From Limnomonas spitsbergensis (Eukaryota; Chlorophyta; Chlorophyceae; Chlamydomonadales): 64,000 nucleotides of DNA. Made by a program: the position numbers and the translations under genes. The stretch is taken from positions 62,001 to 126,000 of the forward strand of contig JAYJMM010000040.1 of assembly GCA_037349105.1 (NCBI GenBank), given 5' to 3'. The notes below the pieces were generated by a model. The model was not told the origin of the DNA. It saw only the letters and a program-made list of their open reading frames with translations, and ran no database searches. Of this stretch, positions 8,641 through 19,095 are shown one piece after another (the stretch's first letter is position 1; the number at the start of each line of letters is the position of its first letter).

Positions 8641-9620
8641 GTTGGTGCATTAATTTGGTTGCTGACTTTTTAACGCTCTTTTGGTATACAGACTTGAATG
8701 GACAGGCATGGGGATCTTTAAATTGACTGCGCATGGCTGCACGGATGCCATGCACGGGTGACAGTCACCCATCTCACAACCACATGTGCCTTCCTGAACT
8801 CAAAAAATAGCTGCTGCTCTGCACTTTATAATCCATTATTGTCGACACCCATACGACGACGACGATGGAACCTCTACCCTGAAGATGTCACCCAAAGATG
8901 TGCCATGAAGTTTAACGGTCACAGCGACTAAATGCCACAGCGACGCGCACGAATATAGCAGCATTCTCTTTCAATATTATATACAAAGCAAATCAATCCG
9001 AATGCCTGGTCAAGGCGGTCCAGTCGTCCGTCGATGCTCCCCGCCCGACCAGTCCGCGACCCTTCCCTTGGGCGCGCCCGCCCAGACGTTTCGCCCTGGA
9101 CATTTCGCCCTAAGGCTGTGTTTCCATTGGAGTTTGAGGTGAGCAGTCGGGCAGGTCGGTTTTGTTCGGTCCGCGCCAAGGTTTAAGCCCGAGGTGGAGA
9201 CCACCAAAGAAAAATTCGGCCTTCGTTTCCATTGCATGTCCGGGGTGGCCGATTCGCATTCAAGAACCTCACATGCTAAGATTTTCGAAATGTCGCAGCA
9301 TTCATTGGTAGTTGTTAAGTCGCGTTTGTTGTGCTGCTTCAAAACGAATCGCGCTATCGGCTTGTCCATGCGTAGTGGCATTGGGCGCAGCTGGCAACGC
9401 TCTTTTGAAATTTCTGCACCTATGTAGCTTGAACACGTAGATCAAAGCAACCAGTGGTGCTTACGTATACTATTGCTCTATTTCGGTTCAGTCGCGCATG
9501 CTGCAACGCAACGACGGGGTAGAAATCGTCACGTGAGGTTCCGTGGGCCGGGACAGCCAGTCGACTTCCATCGAACCAGCAGAGTTTATCAGCGGTATGA
9601 ATACAGGAGAATGAGCACAG
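8641..9620. other. No recognisable gene
   Basis: Only short frames occur on either strand and none resembles a known family. A GC-rich stretch at about 9000-9190 contains two GTTTCCATTG words in the same orientation (9119 and 9226). The region probably includes the 5' part or upstream exons of the glycoprotein gene that becomes recognisable at 9621, but no start codon, promoter element or signal peptide could be placed. Confidence 0.4.
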
Positions 9621-12600
9621 GGCTCAAAAAACAAGGCTGCGAAGTATTGTCCAGCTGGCGTTTGGGGTGGATGTCACCCAAACTCCCCTCTCCACTCTCC
9701 ACCCAGACCCCCGTCCCCTCCACCACCAATAAGAGTCCCTCAGTCTCCAACTGATATAACATTGGTATCCGCTGATGGCACAAATCCGTGCCTTGTCATA
9801 GGTGCGGAATATCCAGCTTACTCATTTGGTATGCCTCCATGATATTGTCTGAATAACTGGTGTACATGCAAAGGTGTCGTTTATTTGCATTCATCTTGTC
9901 TTTCAAATGTTGGGAGTAAAAGGACAAATATTTGTCACTACTACTCAATGGCAGCTATTGCATACCAAGGTATCTGGACCATGCCAAACTTTATGGTATG
10001 TTTCAGATCATATGGCACATCTGCTAGATAAACACCATCAGTAGGCATGTCACAATATAATTATACACATTGCTCGTTGCTGCTGACGTACTACAGGGGC
10101 CCGAAAAAACGTTGTTTTGTCCTTCCAACAGCCTGGGTATGAGACTGATATGTACTTCTTCACACTCATCAATGACGAGCAACAGTCATCCACACCTAAC
10201 CAGGTATGGAGAGGATGAAAACCCGGCATGCATGAGATCAATGACACTCTACTCAACTATGAATGCAAATATATTGTCCATTCTGTGTGTGATCCGAGCG
10301 CAGAAAACTTTGCTGCATAAACATTCCATGTTCGCGGGAAAGGGTGATCCTGCATGTCTTACACAGACAACAAGCCATTTTCAATACCGCGATGCTCCCT
10401 GTGTGTCCTCTGCAGATCACCATGACAGGCTCCATTCTGACCACTAGCACCTCTTACGCAAGTACATCATCTGATATATTTCCGGTTCGCTTTGGTCTTT
10501 CCGCATGCAGTCTGACCCAAGGCACCTTTCTACGGTGCACAAATGCATCAGGTGTCAATGTGTTAAAATGTGCAGGCAATCCTCCACGTCCTCCCCCCTC
10601 TCCTCCAGTACCATCTCCAGTTTCCTCTCCAGTGCCCTCTCCAGTGCCCTCTCCAGTGCCCTCTCCAGTGCCCTCTCCAGTGCCCTCTCCAGTGCCCTCT
10701 CCAATACCCTCCCCAATACCCGCACCCAAGCCCTCTCCCGTGCCCTCCCCTGTTCCCTCCCCCGTACCCTCTCCCGTCTCCTCCCCTGTGCCCTCCCCCG
10801 TCCCCTCCCCTGTACCATCTCCCATACCATCCCCCGTACCCTCTCCCGTACCCTCCCCTGTTACCTCTCCACTACCCTCTCTCGTACCCACCCCTGTTCC
10901 CTCCCCCGTACCCTCTCCCGTCCCATCCCCTGTGCCCTCCCCCGTAGCCACCCCCGAACCCTCTCCCGTACCCTCCCCCGTACCCTCCCCCCTACCCTCC
11001 CCCGTACCCTCTCCCGTACCCTCTCCCGTACCCTCCCCTGTACCCTCTTCCATGCCCTCCCCTGAGCCCTCTCCCGTGCCCTCCCCCCAGCCCTCTCCAG
11101 TACCCTCTCCAGTGCCCTCCCCCGTGCCCTCTCCAGTGCCCTCCCCTGAGCCCTCTCCAGTACCCTCTCCAGTGCCCTCCCCCGAGCCCTCTCCAGTACC
11201 CTCTCCAGTGCCATCCCCCGTGCCCTCTCCAGTACCCTCCCCCGTGCCCTCCCCCGAGCCCTCTCCTGTGCCCTCCCCCGAGCCCTCTCCAGTACCCTCC
11301 CCCGTACCCTCTCCCGTCCCCTCCCCTGTGCCCTCCCCCGGAGCCTCCTCCATACCCTCTCCCGTACCCTCTCCCGTACCCTCCCCCGTACCCTCCCCCG
11401 AGCCCTCTCCCGTGCCCTCCCCCGAGCCCTCTCCCGAGCCCTCTCCCGTGCCCTCCCCCGAGCCTTCTCCCGTGCCCTCTCCCGTTCCCTCTCCTGAGCC
11501 CTCTCCCGTGCCCTCCCCCGAGCCCTCTCCAGTGCCTTCTCCTGAGCCCTCTCCAGTACCCTCTCCCGTGCCCTCCCCCGAAACCTCTGCAGTACCCTCT
11601 CCAGTGCCCTCCCCCGAGCCCTCTCCAGTACCCTCCCCTATGCCCTCCCCTGAGCCCTCTCCCGAGCCCTCCCCTGAGCCCTCTCCCGAGCCCTCCCCCG
11701 TGCCCTCCCCCGAGCCCTCTCCCGTGCCCTCCCCCGAGCCCTCCCCCGTGCCCTCCCCCGAGCCCTCCCCCGAGCCCTCCCCCGAGCCCTCTCCCGTGCC
11801 CTCCCCCAAGCCCTCCCCCGTGCCCTCCCCCGAGCCCTCCCCCGAGCCCTCTCCCGTGCCCTCCCCCGAGCCCTCCCCCGAGCCCTCTCCAGTACCCTCT
11901 ACCGTGCCCTCCCCCGAGCCCTCTCCAGTACCCTCTCCAGTGCCCTCCCCCGAGCTCTCTCCAGTACCCTCCCCTATGCCCTCCCCTGAGCCCTCTCCTG
12001 TGCCCTCCCCCGAGCCCTCCCCCGTGCCCTCCCCCGAGCCCTCCCCCGAGCCCTCCCCCGAGCCCTCTCCCGTGCCCTCCCCCGTGCCCTCCCCCGAGCC
12101 CTCCCCCAAGCCCTCCCCCGTGCCCTCCCCCGAGCCCTCCCCCGTGCCCTCCCCCGAGCCCTCTCCCGTGCCCTCCCCCGAGCCCTCCCCCGAGCCCTCT
12201 CCAGTACCCTCTCCCGTGCCCTCCCCCGAGTCCTCTCCAGTACCCTCTTCTGTGCCCTCCCCCGAGCCCTCTCCAGTACCCTCTCCAGTGCCCTCCCCGG
12301 AGCCCTCTCCAGTTCCCTCTCCCATGCCCTCCCCCGAGCCATCTCCAGTACCCTCCCCCGAGCCCTCCCCCGTGCCCTCCCCCGAGCCCTCTCCCTTGCC
12401 CTCCCCTGAGCCCTCTCCAGTACCCTCTCCTGTGCCCTCCCCTGAGCCCTCTCCCGTGCCCTCCCCCGAGCCCTCTCCAGTACCCTCTCCAGTGCCCTCC
12501 CCGGAGCCTTCTCCAGTACCCTCTCCCATGCCCTCCCCCGAGCCCTCTCCAGTACCCTCCCCCGAGCCCTCCCCTGTTCCCTCCTTCGAGCCCTCCCCTG

Positions 12601-14528
12601 TTCCCTCCTTCGAGCCCTCTCCTGTGCCCTCCCCTGAGCCCTCTCCAGTACCCTCTCCCGTGCCCTCTCCCAAGCCCTCTCCCGTGCCCTCCCCCGAGCC
12701 CTCCCCTGAGCCCTCTCCCGTGCCCTCCCCCGAGCCCTCTCCAGTACCCTCTCCTGTGCCCTCCCCTGAGCCCTCCCCCGTGCCCTCCCCCGAGCCCTCT
12801 CCAGTACCCTCTCCAGTGCCTTCCCCCGAGCCCTCTCCAGGGCCCTCCTCCGGGCCCTCTCCAGTACCCTCTCCAGTGCCATCCCCTGAGCCCTCTCCTG
12901 TGCCCTCCCCTGAGCCCTCTCCAGTACCCTCTCCCGTGCCCTCTCCCGAGCCCTCCCCCGAGCCCTCCCCTGAGCCCTCTCCCGTGCCCTCCCCCGAGCC
13001 CCCTCCAGTACCCTCTCCAGTGCCCTCCCCCGAGCCCTCTTCAGTACCCTCTCCCGTGCCCTCCCCCGAGACCTCTCCAGTACCCTCTCCAGTGCCATCC
13101 CCCGATCCCTCTCCAGTACCCTCCCCCGTGCCCTCCCCCGAGCCTTCTCCTGTACCTTCCCCTGAGCCCTCTCCAGTACCCTCCCCCGTGCCCTCCCCCG
13201 AGCCCTCTCCCGTGCCCTCCCCCGAGCCCTCCCCCGTGCCCTCCCCTGAGCCCTCTCCCGTGCCCTCACCAGAGCCCTCTCCAGTACCCTCTCCCGTGCC
13301 CTCCCCCGAGCCCTCTCCAGTACCATCTCCAGTACCATCCCCCGAGCTTTCCCCCGTACCCTCCCCCGAGCCCTCTCCCTTGCCCTCCCCCGAGCCCTCT
13401 CCAGTACCCTCTGCTGTGCCCTTCCCTGAGCCCTCACCCGTGCCCTCCCCCGAGCCCTCTCCAGTGCCTTCCCCCGAGCCCTCTCCAGTGCCCTCCCCTG
13501 GGCCCTCTTCAGTACCCTCTCCCGTACCCTCTCCCGAGGCCTCCCCCGAGCCCTCTCCCGTGCCCTCCCCCGAGCCCTCTCCAGTACCCTCTTCAGTGCC
13601 CTCCCCTGAGCCCTCTGCAGTACCCTCCCCCGTGCCCTCCCCCTCTCCAGTACCCTCTTCAGTGCCCTCCCCCGATCCCACTCCAGTACCCTCTCCCGTG
13701 CCCTCCCCCGAGCCCTCTCCAGTACCCTCTCCCGTGCCCTCCCCCGAGCCCTCTCCAGTACCATCTCCAGTACCCTCCCCCGTGCTCTCCCCCGTTCCCT
13801 CCCCCGAGCCCTCTCCCTTGCCCTCCCCCGAGCCCTCTCCAGTACCCTCTGCTGTGCCCTCCCCTGAGCCCTCACCCGTGCCCTCCCCCGAGCCCTCTCC
13901 AGTGCCTTCCCCCGAGCCCTCTCCCGTGCCCTCCCCCGAGCCCTCTCCAGAACCCTCTCCAGAACCCTCTCCCGTGCCCTCCCCCGAGCCCTCTCCTGTG
14001 CCCTCCCCCAAGCCCTCTCCAGTACCCTTTCCCTTGACCTCCCCTGAGTCTTCTCCTGTACCCTCCCCTGAGCCCTCTCCCGTGCCCTCTCCCGAGCCCT
14101 CTCCAGTACCCTCTCCAGTGCCATCCCCCGAGCCCTCTCCAGTACCCTCTCCAGTGCCATCCCCCGAGCCCTCTCCAGTACCCTCCCCTGTGCCCTCCCC
14201 CGAGCCCTCTCCCGTTCCATCCCCCGTGCCCTCTCCAGTACCCTCTCCAGTGCCATCCCCTGAGCCCTCTCCAGTACCCTCTCCAGTGCTCTCCCCTGAG
14301 CCCTCTCCCGTGCCTTCTCCCGTGCCCTCCCCTGAGCCCTCTCCCGTGCCCTCCCCCGAGCCCTCTCCAGAACCCTCTCCAGTGCCATCCCCCGAGCCCT
14401 CCCACGTGCCCTCCCCCGAGCCCTCTCCAGTACCCTCTCCCGTGCCCTCCCCCGAGCCCTCTCCAGTACCCTCACACAAGCCCTCTTCAGTGCCCTCTCC
14501 CGAGCCCTCTCCAGTGCCCTCCCCCTAG
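9621..14528 (+). CDS. Three-exon Ser-Pro-rich HRGP-like extracellular glycoprotein, 5' end not found
   Basis: Exons are 9621-9828, 10097-10203 and 10416-14528. The introns (268 and 212 bp) have GTATGC...CTACAG and GTATGG...CTGCAG borders, and the phases agree (1/1 and 0/0). Exon 1 reads [11 protein letters not shown], a Pro-rich linker ([11 protein letters not shown]), then [18 protein letters not shown]. Exon 2 adds [20 protein letters not shown]. Exon 3 adds [19 protein letters not shown] and [15 protein letters not shown] before about 1,300 residues of (PSPx)n. The result is a roughly 110-residue domain with four Cys, flanked by Pro-rich linkers, then a very long SP stalk. Proline hydroxylation and O-glycosylation of SP repeats in the wall or matrix are known for algal and plant HRGPs; the role here is inferred. 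The acceptor before exon 1 is weak and upstream exons (signal peptide) must exist. The terminal TAG equals the repeat codon GAG with one base change. I would not call it pherophorin without a profile match. Confidence 0.65.
9829..10096 (+). other. Predicted 268-bp phase-1 intron of the HRGP-like gene
   Basis: The border is TTTG|GTATGC at the donor and GACGTACTACAG|GGGCCC at the acceptor. The junction gives SFG|ARKNVV. Using the nearer CTTCCAACAG (10131) instead would put a TGA in frame, which favours the earlier acceptor. Confidence 0.55.
10204..10415 (+). other. Predicted 212-bp phase-0 intron of the HRGP-like gene
   Basis: The donor is CCAG|GTATGG and the acceptor is GTGTGTCCTCTGCAG|ATCACC. 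Reading through the donor stops within five codons. An alternative acceptor at 10310 (GCGCAG) is also in phase but leads to a stop at 10447, so the 10415 acceptor fits better with the long downstream frame. Confidence 0.55.
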
Positions 14529-14585
14529 CCCTCTCCCGAGTCCACCCCGAGCCCTCTCCAGTACCCTCTCCAGTGCCATCCGACT
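10590..14585 (+). repeat. 12-bp (PSPx)n coding minisatellite, about 330 tetrapeptides
   Basis: The 12-bp unit CCCTCTCCAGTG / CCCTCCCCCGAG encodes PSPV or PSPE. The first part (about 10600-11050) is almost only PSPV and includes seven identical CTCCAGTGCCCT copies from 10627. After about 11060 PSPE is mixed in, so the stalk becomes acidic. Rare variants (K, M, L, T, Q, G, F) are single-base changes. Repeats go past the TAG at 14526 to about 14585. The pattern leaves every frame nearly stop-free on both strands. Confidence 0.95.
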
Positions 14586-14752
14586 CTCCGACTCCATCGC
14601 TTTAGTGTAGAATGCCTTGTTACGCACATATATTTTTCATTTTTCAGAAGGGACATCCTTCATGCAGACGCAGCTACAGACTCAACATGAACATCCGCAA
14701 TAGCATTTGTTTAATGATAGACTTTCAAAGTAATGCATGATATTGTGATTGA

Positions 14753-14757
14753 TGTAA
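14753..14757 (+). promoter_or_regulatory. Candidate TGTAA polyadenylation signal
   Basis: TGTAA lies about 225 bp after the HRGP stop and is repeated at the same place in each satellite unit. TGTAA is the usual signal in green algae. The word is short and the lineage uncertain, so this is only suggestive. Confidence 0.2.
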
Positions 14758-14837
14758 ATGGGTTTGTGAGAGGGGGTGTTGATTGAAGTAACTTGCAGTC
14801 ATGCATGCGGTCAGACCATGGGTTCTTAATTTACTCA

Positions 14838-15726
14838 GGTTCATCGGGCCGAACAGCCAAGAACTCTGCTGCATGGAGCACACTAGCTCAAACTGTGGGC
14901 ACCAAGCCTATACAGGAGGTGAAGAGAGAGGGGGCGCTGACCACAATAATGTGCGGTAATGCAGTCGTACCATGACCTATTAATTTATTCAGCTACATCT
15001 GGTAGAACAGATGAGAACCATGTAACATGGTTGGCACAAGCTCGGGGCAGTAACTGCAAGCCTAGACATGAAGTGAAGGAAGAGATAGCGTGCGTCGACC
15101 ACCATAAGCTGCGATGTTGCGGATTCATAATATATTTATGGACATCGGGCTGAACAGTCAAGAACTCCGGAACATGGAGCACAAAAGCCGGGATAGTGAC
15201 AGCAAGCCTATGCAGGAAGTGAAGGAAGAGAGAGTGAGCGCTGATCACAATAAGCTGCGGTGATGCGGTAGGGCCATGTGTTATTAATTTACACAGGTTC
15301 AATGGGCTGAACAGCCAGGCCACTGCAGCATGGGGCGCACTAGCTCGTGCTAGTGACAAGGAGCATAGACATGGACTGAATGAAGAGAGAGTGAGCGCAG
15401 ACTGCAAAAAAGTTGCAGTGACGCGGCCGGGCTATGCGTTATTGTTTTACTCGGGTTCATCGGGCAGAAACGCCAACAACTCTGCAATATGGAGCACACT
15501 AGCTCAGGCCATTAGGCAGCAAGCCTAGACAGGAAGTGAAGGACGGAATAGGGGGTGCTGACTGCAATAAGTTGCGGTGATGCGGTCGAGCCATGTGTTA
15601 TTAATTCACCCAGGTTCATCGAGCTGAACAACCAAGACATCTGCAACATGGAGCACCCTAGCTCAAACCAGTGGGCACCAAGCCTAGACAAGAAGTGGAG
15701 GAAGAGAGAGGGGTCGCTGACCGCAA
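14838..15726 (+). repeat. Six diverged ~155-bp sub-repeats within the unit (shown in U1)
   Basis: Copies begin at about 14838, 14992, 15140, 15296, 15454 and 15613 (steps 154, 148, 156, 158, 159). Each has GGTTCATCGGGC, GAACAGCCAAGAACTCTGC, ATGGAGCACACTAGCTCA, a CAAGCCTA-ACAGGAAGTGAAG segment, GCTGACCGCAATAAG and TTATTAATTTACWCAG. The average length is 52 codons, and one frame per copy encodes related peptides (SSGRxANNSAxWSTLAQA; EVKEERVSAD). This suggests a decayed protein repeat. The same six copies occur in each unit at +2,285-bp steps. Confidence 0.85.
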
Positions 15727-15869
15727 CCCTCCACCGCTTGCAGAGGCATGTAGGGGTATGCACCTTCCACCACTTGCATGTGCAGGTGGGGGACGCACCC
15801 TCCACCACATGCATGTGCGTGTATGGGTATGCACCCTCCAATGCTTGCAAATGCATGTAGGGGTATGCA
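15727..15869. repeat. Four 35-36-bp sub-repeats (CCCTCCACC..GGGGTATGCA)
   Basis: Copies start at 15727, 15763, 15798 and 15834. Each begins CCYTCCA, has TTGCA or ATGCA in the middle and ends GGGTATGCA or GGGACGCA. Rich in CATGCA words. It recurs in all units with a few unit-specific bases, for example CAGGTGGGGG versus CATGTGGGGG. Confidence 0.85.
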
Positions 15870-15909
15870 TACCTGAGTGGTCTACTTTTAGCCATCAGCC
15901 ATTCCGAAT

Positions 15910-16158
15910 CTGGAACTGCTGGCCTGCAGCTACAGCGAGCATGCACACCAGCATGGAGCTGCTGGCGAGTGGTGAGCTTCCATGCCAAAATATAAAATTA
16001 TAGATGCTAGCCAGCTTAGTGAACAGCCTGCACCATCTGGCGAGCTTGCGCACTAGCGTGACGCTTCTGGCCATCTTGTACACCAGCTATCAGCATGAAG
16101 TTGGTGGTCAGCTTGCGCACCGGCGTGCTTGGAGCTGAGGGACAACTTGCACACCAGC
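15910..16158 (+). repeat. Degenerate ~33-bp repeat zone leading into the PSP tract
   Basis: The words AGCTTGCGCAC, CAGCTTGCAC-like, CACCAGC, ATGGAGCTGCTGGCGAG and TTCTGGCCATCTTG recur at roughly 30-40 bp, consistent with an old 11-codon unit of ELLASLHTS type (peptides [28 protein letters not shown] and HTSMEPSP are visible in different frames). Frame is lost several times, so it is not coding now. Confidence 0.5.
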
Positions 16159-16890
16159 ATGGAGCCCTCTCCAGTACCCTCTCCCGTGCCCTCCCCCGAG
16201 CCCTCCCCAGTACCCTCTCCCGTGCCCTCTCCAGTGCCATCCCCTGTGCCCTCCCCCGAGCCCTCTCCTGTGCCCTCCCATGAACCCTCTCCTGTAACCT
16301 ATCATGTGCCCTCCCCCGTGCTTTCTCCAGTGCCATCATCCGTGCCCTCCCCCGAGCCCGCTCCAGTTCCCTCTCCAGTGCCCTCCCCCGAGCCCTCCCC
16401 AGTACCCTCTCCCGTGCCCTCTCCAGTGCCATTCCACGTGCCCTCCCTCGAGCCCTCCCCTGTACCCTCCCCTGTTCCCTCTTCCGAGCCCTCTCCAGTA
16501 CCCTCTCCAGTGCCCTCCCCCGAGCCCTCTCCAGTTCCCTCTCCAGTGCCCTCCCCCAAGCCCTCTCCAGTAACCTCCCCCGAGCCCTCCCCCGAGCCCT
16601 CCCATGTACCCTCCCCCCATGCCCTCCCCCGAGCCCTCTCATGTGCCCTCCCCCAAGCCCTCTCCAGAACCCTCCCCCGAGCCCTCATCAGAACCCTCCC
16701 CCGAGCCTTCTTTAGTGCCCTCCCCCGTGCCCTCCCCCGAGCCCTCTCCAGTACCCTCACACAAGCCCTCTTCAGTGCCCTCTCCCGAGCCCTCTCCAGT
16801 GCCCTCCCCCTAGCCCTCTCCCGAGTCCACCCCGAGCCCTCTCCAGTACCCTCTCCAGTGCCATCCGACTCTCCGACTCCATCGCTTTAG
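16159..16890 (+). pseudogene. PSP-tract reading frame of the satellite unit (U1 example, 243 codons)
   Basis: From ATG 16159 the frame encodes PSPV/PSPE repeats for about 155 codons. An extra C in CCCTCCCCCCATG (16610-16622) then switches it to an ALPRALS frame. A missing base near GAGTCCACCCCGAG (16823-16836) returns it to PSP, and it ends SDSPTPSL* at 16890. The frame ends at the same stop in U1-U8, U13-U17 and U19. It is altered in U9 (fused past its end), U10 and U11 (GAG to TAG near 36519 and 38804), U12 and U18 (in-frame TAG after SSAPP), U20 (stop lost, TAG to TAT) and U21 (24 codons missing). Two compensating frameshifts and free decay point to non-coding repeat DNA derived from the HRGP stalk. 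No promoter or splice context supports expression. Confidence 0.4.
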
Positions 16891-19095
16891 TGTAGAATGC
16901 CTTGTTACGCACATATATTTTTCATTTTTCAAAAGGGACATCCTTCATGCAGACGCAGCTACAGACTCAACATGAACATCCGCAATAGCATTTGTTTAAT
17001 GATAGACTTTCAAAGTAATGCATGATATTGTGATTGATGTAAATGGGTTTGTGAGAGGGGGTGTTGATTGAAGTAACTTGCAGTCATGCATGCGGTCAGA
17101 CCATGGGTTCTTAATTTACTCAGGTTCATCGGGCCGAACATCCAAGAACTCTGCTGCATGGAGCACACTAGCTCAAACTGTGGGCACCAAGCCTATACAG
17201 GAGGTGAAGAGAGAGGGGGCGCTGACCACAATAATGTGCGGTAATGCAGTCGTACCATGACCTATTAATTTATTCAGCTACATCTGGTAGAACAGATGAG
17301 AACCATGTAACATGGTTGGCACAAGCTCGGGGCAGTAACTGCAAGCCTAGACATGAAGTGAAGGAAGAGATAGCGTGCGTCGACCACCATAAGCTGCGAT
17401 GTTGCGGATTCATAATATATGTATGGACATCGGGCTGAACAGTCAAGAACTCCGGAACATGGAGCACAAAAGCCGGGATAGTGACAGCAAGCCTATGCAG
17501 GAAGTGAAGGAAGAGAGAGTGAGCGCTGATCACAATAAGCTGCGGTGATGCGGTAGGGCCATGTGTTATTAATTTACACAGGTTCAATGGGCTGAACAGC
17601 CAGGCCACTGCAGCATGGGGCGCACTAGCTCGTGCTAGTGACAAGGAGCATAGACATGGACTGAATGAAGAGAGAGTGAGCGCAGACTGCAAAAAAGTTG
17701 CAGTGACGCGGCCGGGCTATGCGTTATTGTTTTACTCGGGTTCATCGGGCAGAAACGCCAACAACTCTGCAATATGGAGCACACTAGCTCAGGCCATTAG
17801 GCAGCAAGCCTAGACAGGAAGTGAAGGACGGAATAGGGGGTGCTGACTGCAATAAGTTGCGGTGATGCGGTCGAGCCATGTGTTATTAATTCACCCAGGT
17901 TCATCGAGCTGAACAACCAAGACATCTGCAACATGGAGCACCCTAGCTCAAACCAGTGGGCACCAAGCCTAGACAAGAAGTGGAGGAAGAGAGAGGGGTC
18001 GCTGACCGCAACCCTCCACCGCTTGCAGAGGCATGTAGGGGTATGCACCTTCCACCACTTGCATGTGCAGGTGGGGGACGCACCCTCCACCACATGCATG
18101 TGCGTGTATGGGTATGCACCCTCCAATGCTTGCAAAGGCATGTAGGGGTATGCATACCTGAGTGGTCTACTAGTAGCCATCAGCCATTCCGAATCTGGAA
18201 CTGCTGGCCTGCAGCTACAGCGAGCATGCACACCAGCATGGAGCTGCTGGCGAGTGGTGAGCTTCCATGCCAAAATATAAAATTATAGATGCTAGCCAGC
18301 TTAGTGAACAGCCTGCACCATCTGGCGAGCTTGCGCACTAGCGTGAAGCTTCTGGCCATCTTGCACACCAGCTATCAGCATGAAGTTGGTGGTCAGCTTG
18401 CGCACCGGCGTGCTTGGAGCTGAGGGACAACTTGCACACCAGCATGGAGCCCTCTCCAGTACCCTCTCCCGTGCCCTCCCCCGAGCCCTCCCCAGTACTC
18501 TCTCCCGTGCCCTCTCCAGTGCCATCCCCTGTGCCCTCCCCCGAGCCCTCTCCTGTGCCCTCCCATGAACCCTCTCCTGTAACCTATCATGTGCCCTCCC
18601 CCGTGCTTTCTCCAGTGCCATCATCCGTGCCCTCCCCCGAGCCCGCTCCAGTTCCCTCTCCAGTGCCCTCCCCCGAGCCCTCCCCAGTACCCTCTCCCGT
18701 GCCCTCTCCAGTGCCATTCCACGTGCCCTCCCTCGAGCCCTCCCCTGTACCCTCCCCTGTTCCCTCTTCCGAGCCCTCTCCAGTACCCTCTCCAGTGCCC
18801 TCCCCCGAGCCCTCTCCAGTTCCCTCTCCAGTGCCCTCCCCCAAGCCCTCTCCAGTAACCTCCCCCGAGCCCTCCCCCGAGCCCTCCCATGTACCCTCCC
18901 CCCATGCCCTCCCCCGAGCCCTCTCATGTGCCCTCCCCCAAGCCCTCTCCAGAACCCTCCCCCGAGCCCGCATCAGAACCCTCCCCCGAGCCTTCTCTAG
19001 TGCCCTCCCCCGTGCCCTCCCCCGAGCCCTCTCCAGTACCCTCACACAAGCCCTCTTCAGTGCCCTCTCCCGAGCCCTCTCCAGTGCCCTCCCCC
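16811..19095. repeat. Satellite unit U2 (2,285 bp)
   Basis: Shares ATGGACTG with U1. CGAACATCC (near 17136) is otherwise only in U10, and ATATATGTATGG (near 17415) only in U12. CAGTACTCTCTC near 18495 changes one PSP to LSP. Confidence 0.95.

Larger units (their letters stand above)
14526..16810. repeat. Satellite unit U1 (2,285 bp)
   Basis: First unit, directly after the HRGP stop. It alone has TTTTTCAG (CAG at 14645-14647) where all other units read CAA, and CTACTTTTAGCC near 15890 where others have CTACTAGTAGCC. It shares ATGGACTG (near 15370) only with U2. Confidence 0.95.

Noticed and set aside
9010..9381. 123-codon minus-strand frame
   Set aside because: Composition is ordinary and there is no motif. 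It lies in a GC-rich stretch with overlapping frames, so not supported as a gene.
10454..14479. Very long minus-strand frames (1,341 and 833 codons, Gly-Glu-rich or Arg-Ala-rich) opposite the PSP stalk
   Set aside because: The 12-bp unit contains no stop in most frames of either strand, so long frames are automatic. The plus frame is the one continued by spliced upstream exons.
9621..14528. Naming the gene pherophorin or extensin
   Set aside because: The SP stalk alone is not specific and the Cys domain does not visibly match the pherophorin domain, so a symbol would be a guess.
15512..15988. 158-codon minus-strand frame present in every satellite unit
   Set aside because: Its conservation follows from the units being nearly identical. 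It lies across three unrelated sub-repeat zones, and no codon-type bias in its substitutions was evident.
15555..16003. 101-, 110- and 146-codon plus-strand frames in each unit
   Set aside because: They overlap each other in different frames over the 36-bp and 33-bp repeats and change length with single-base variants between units.
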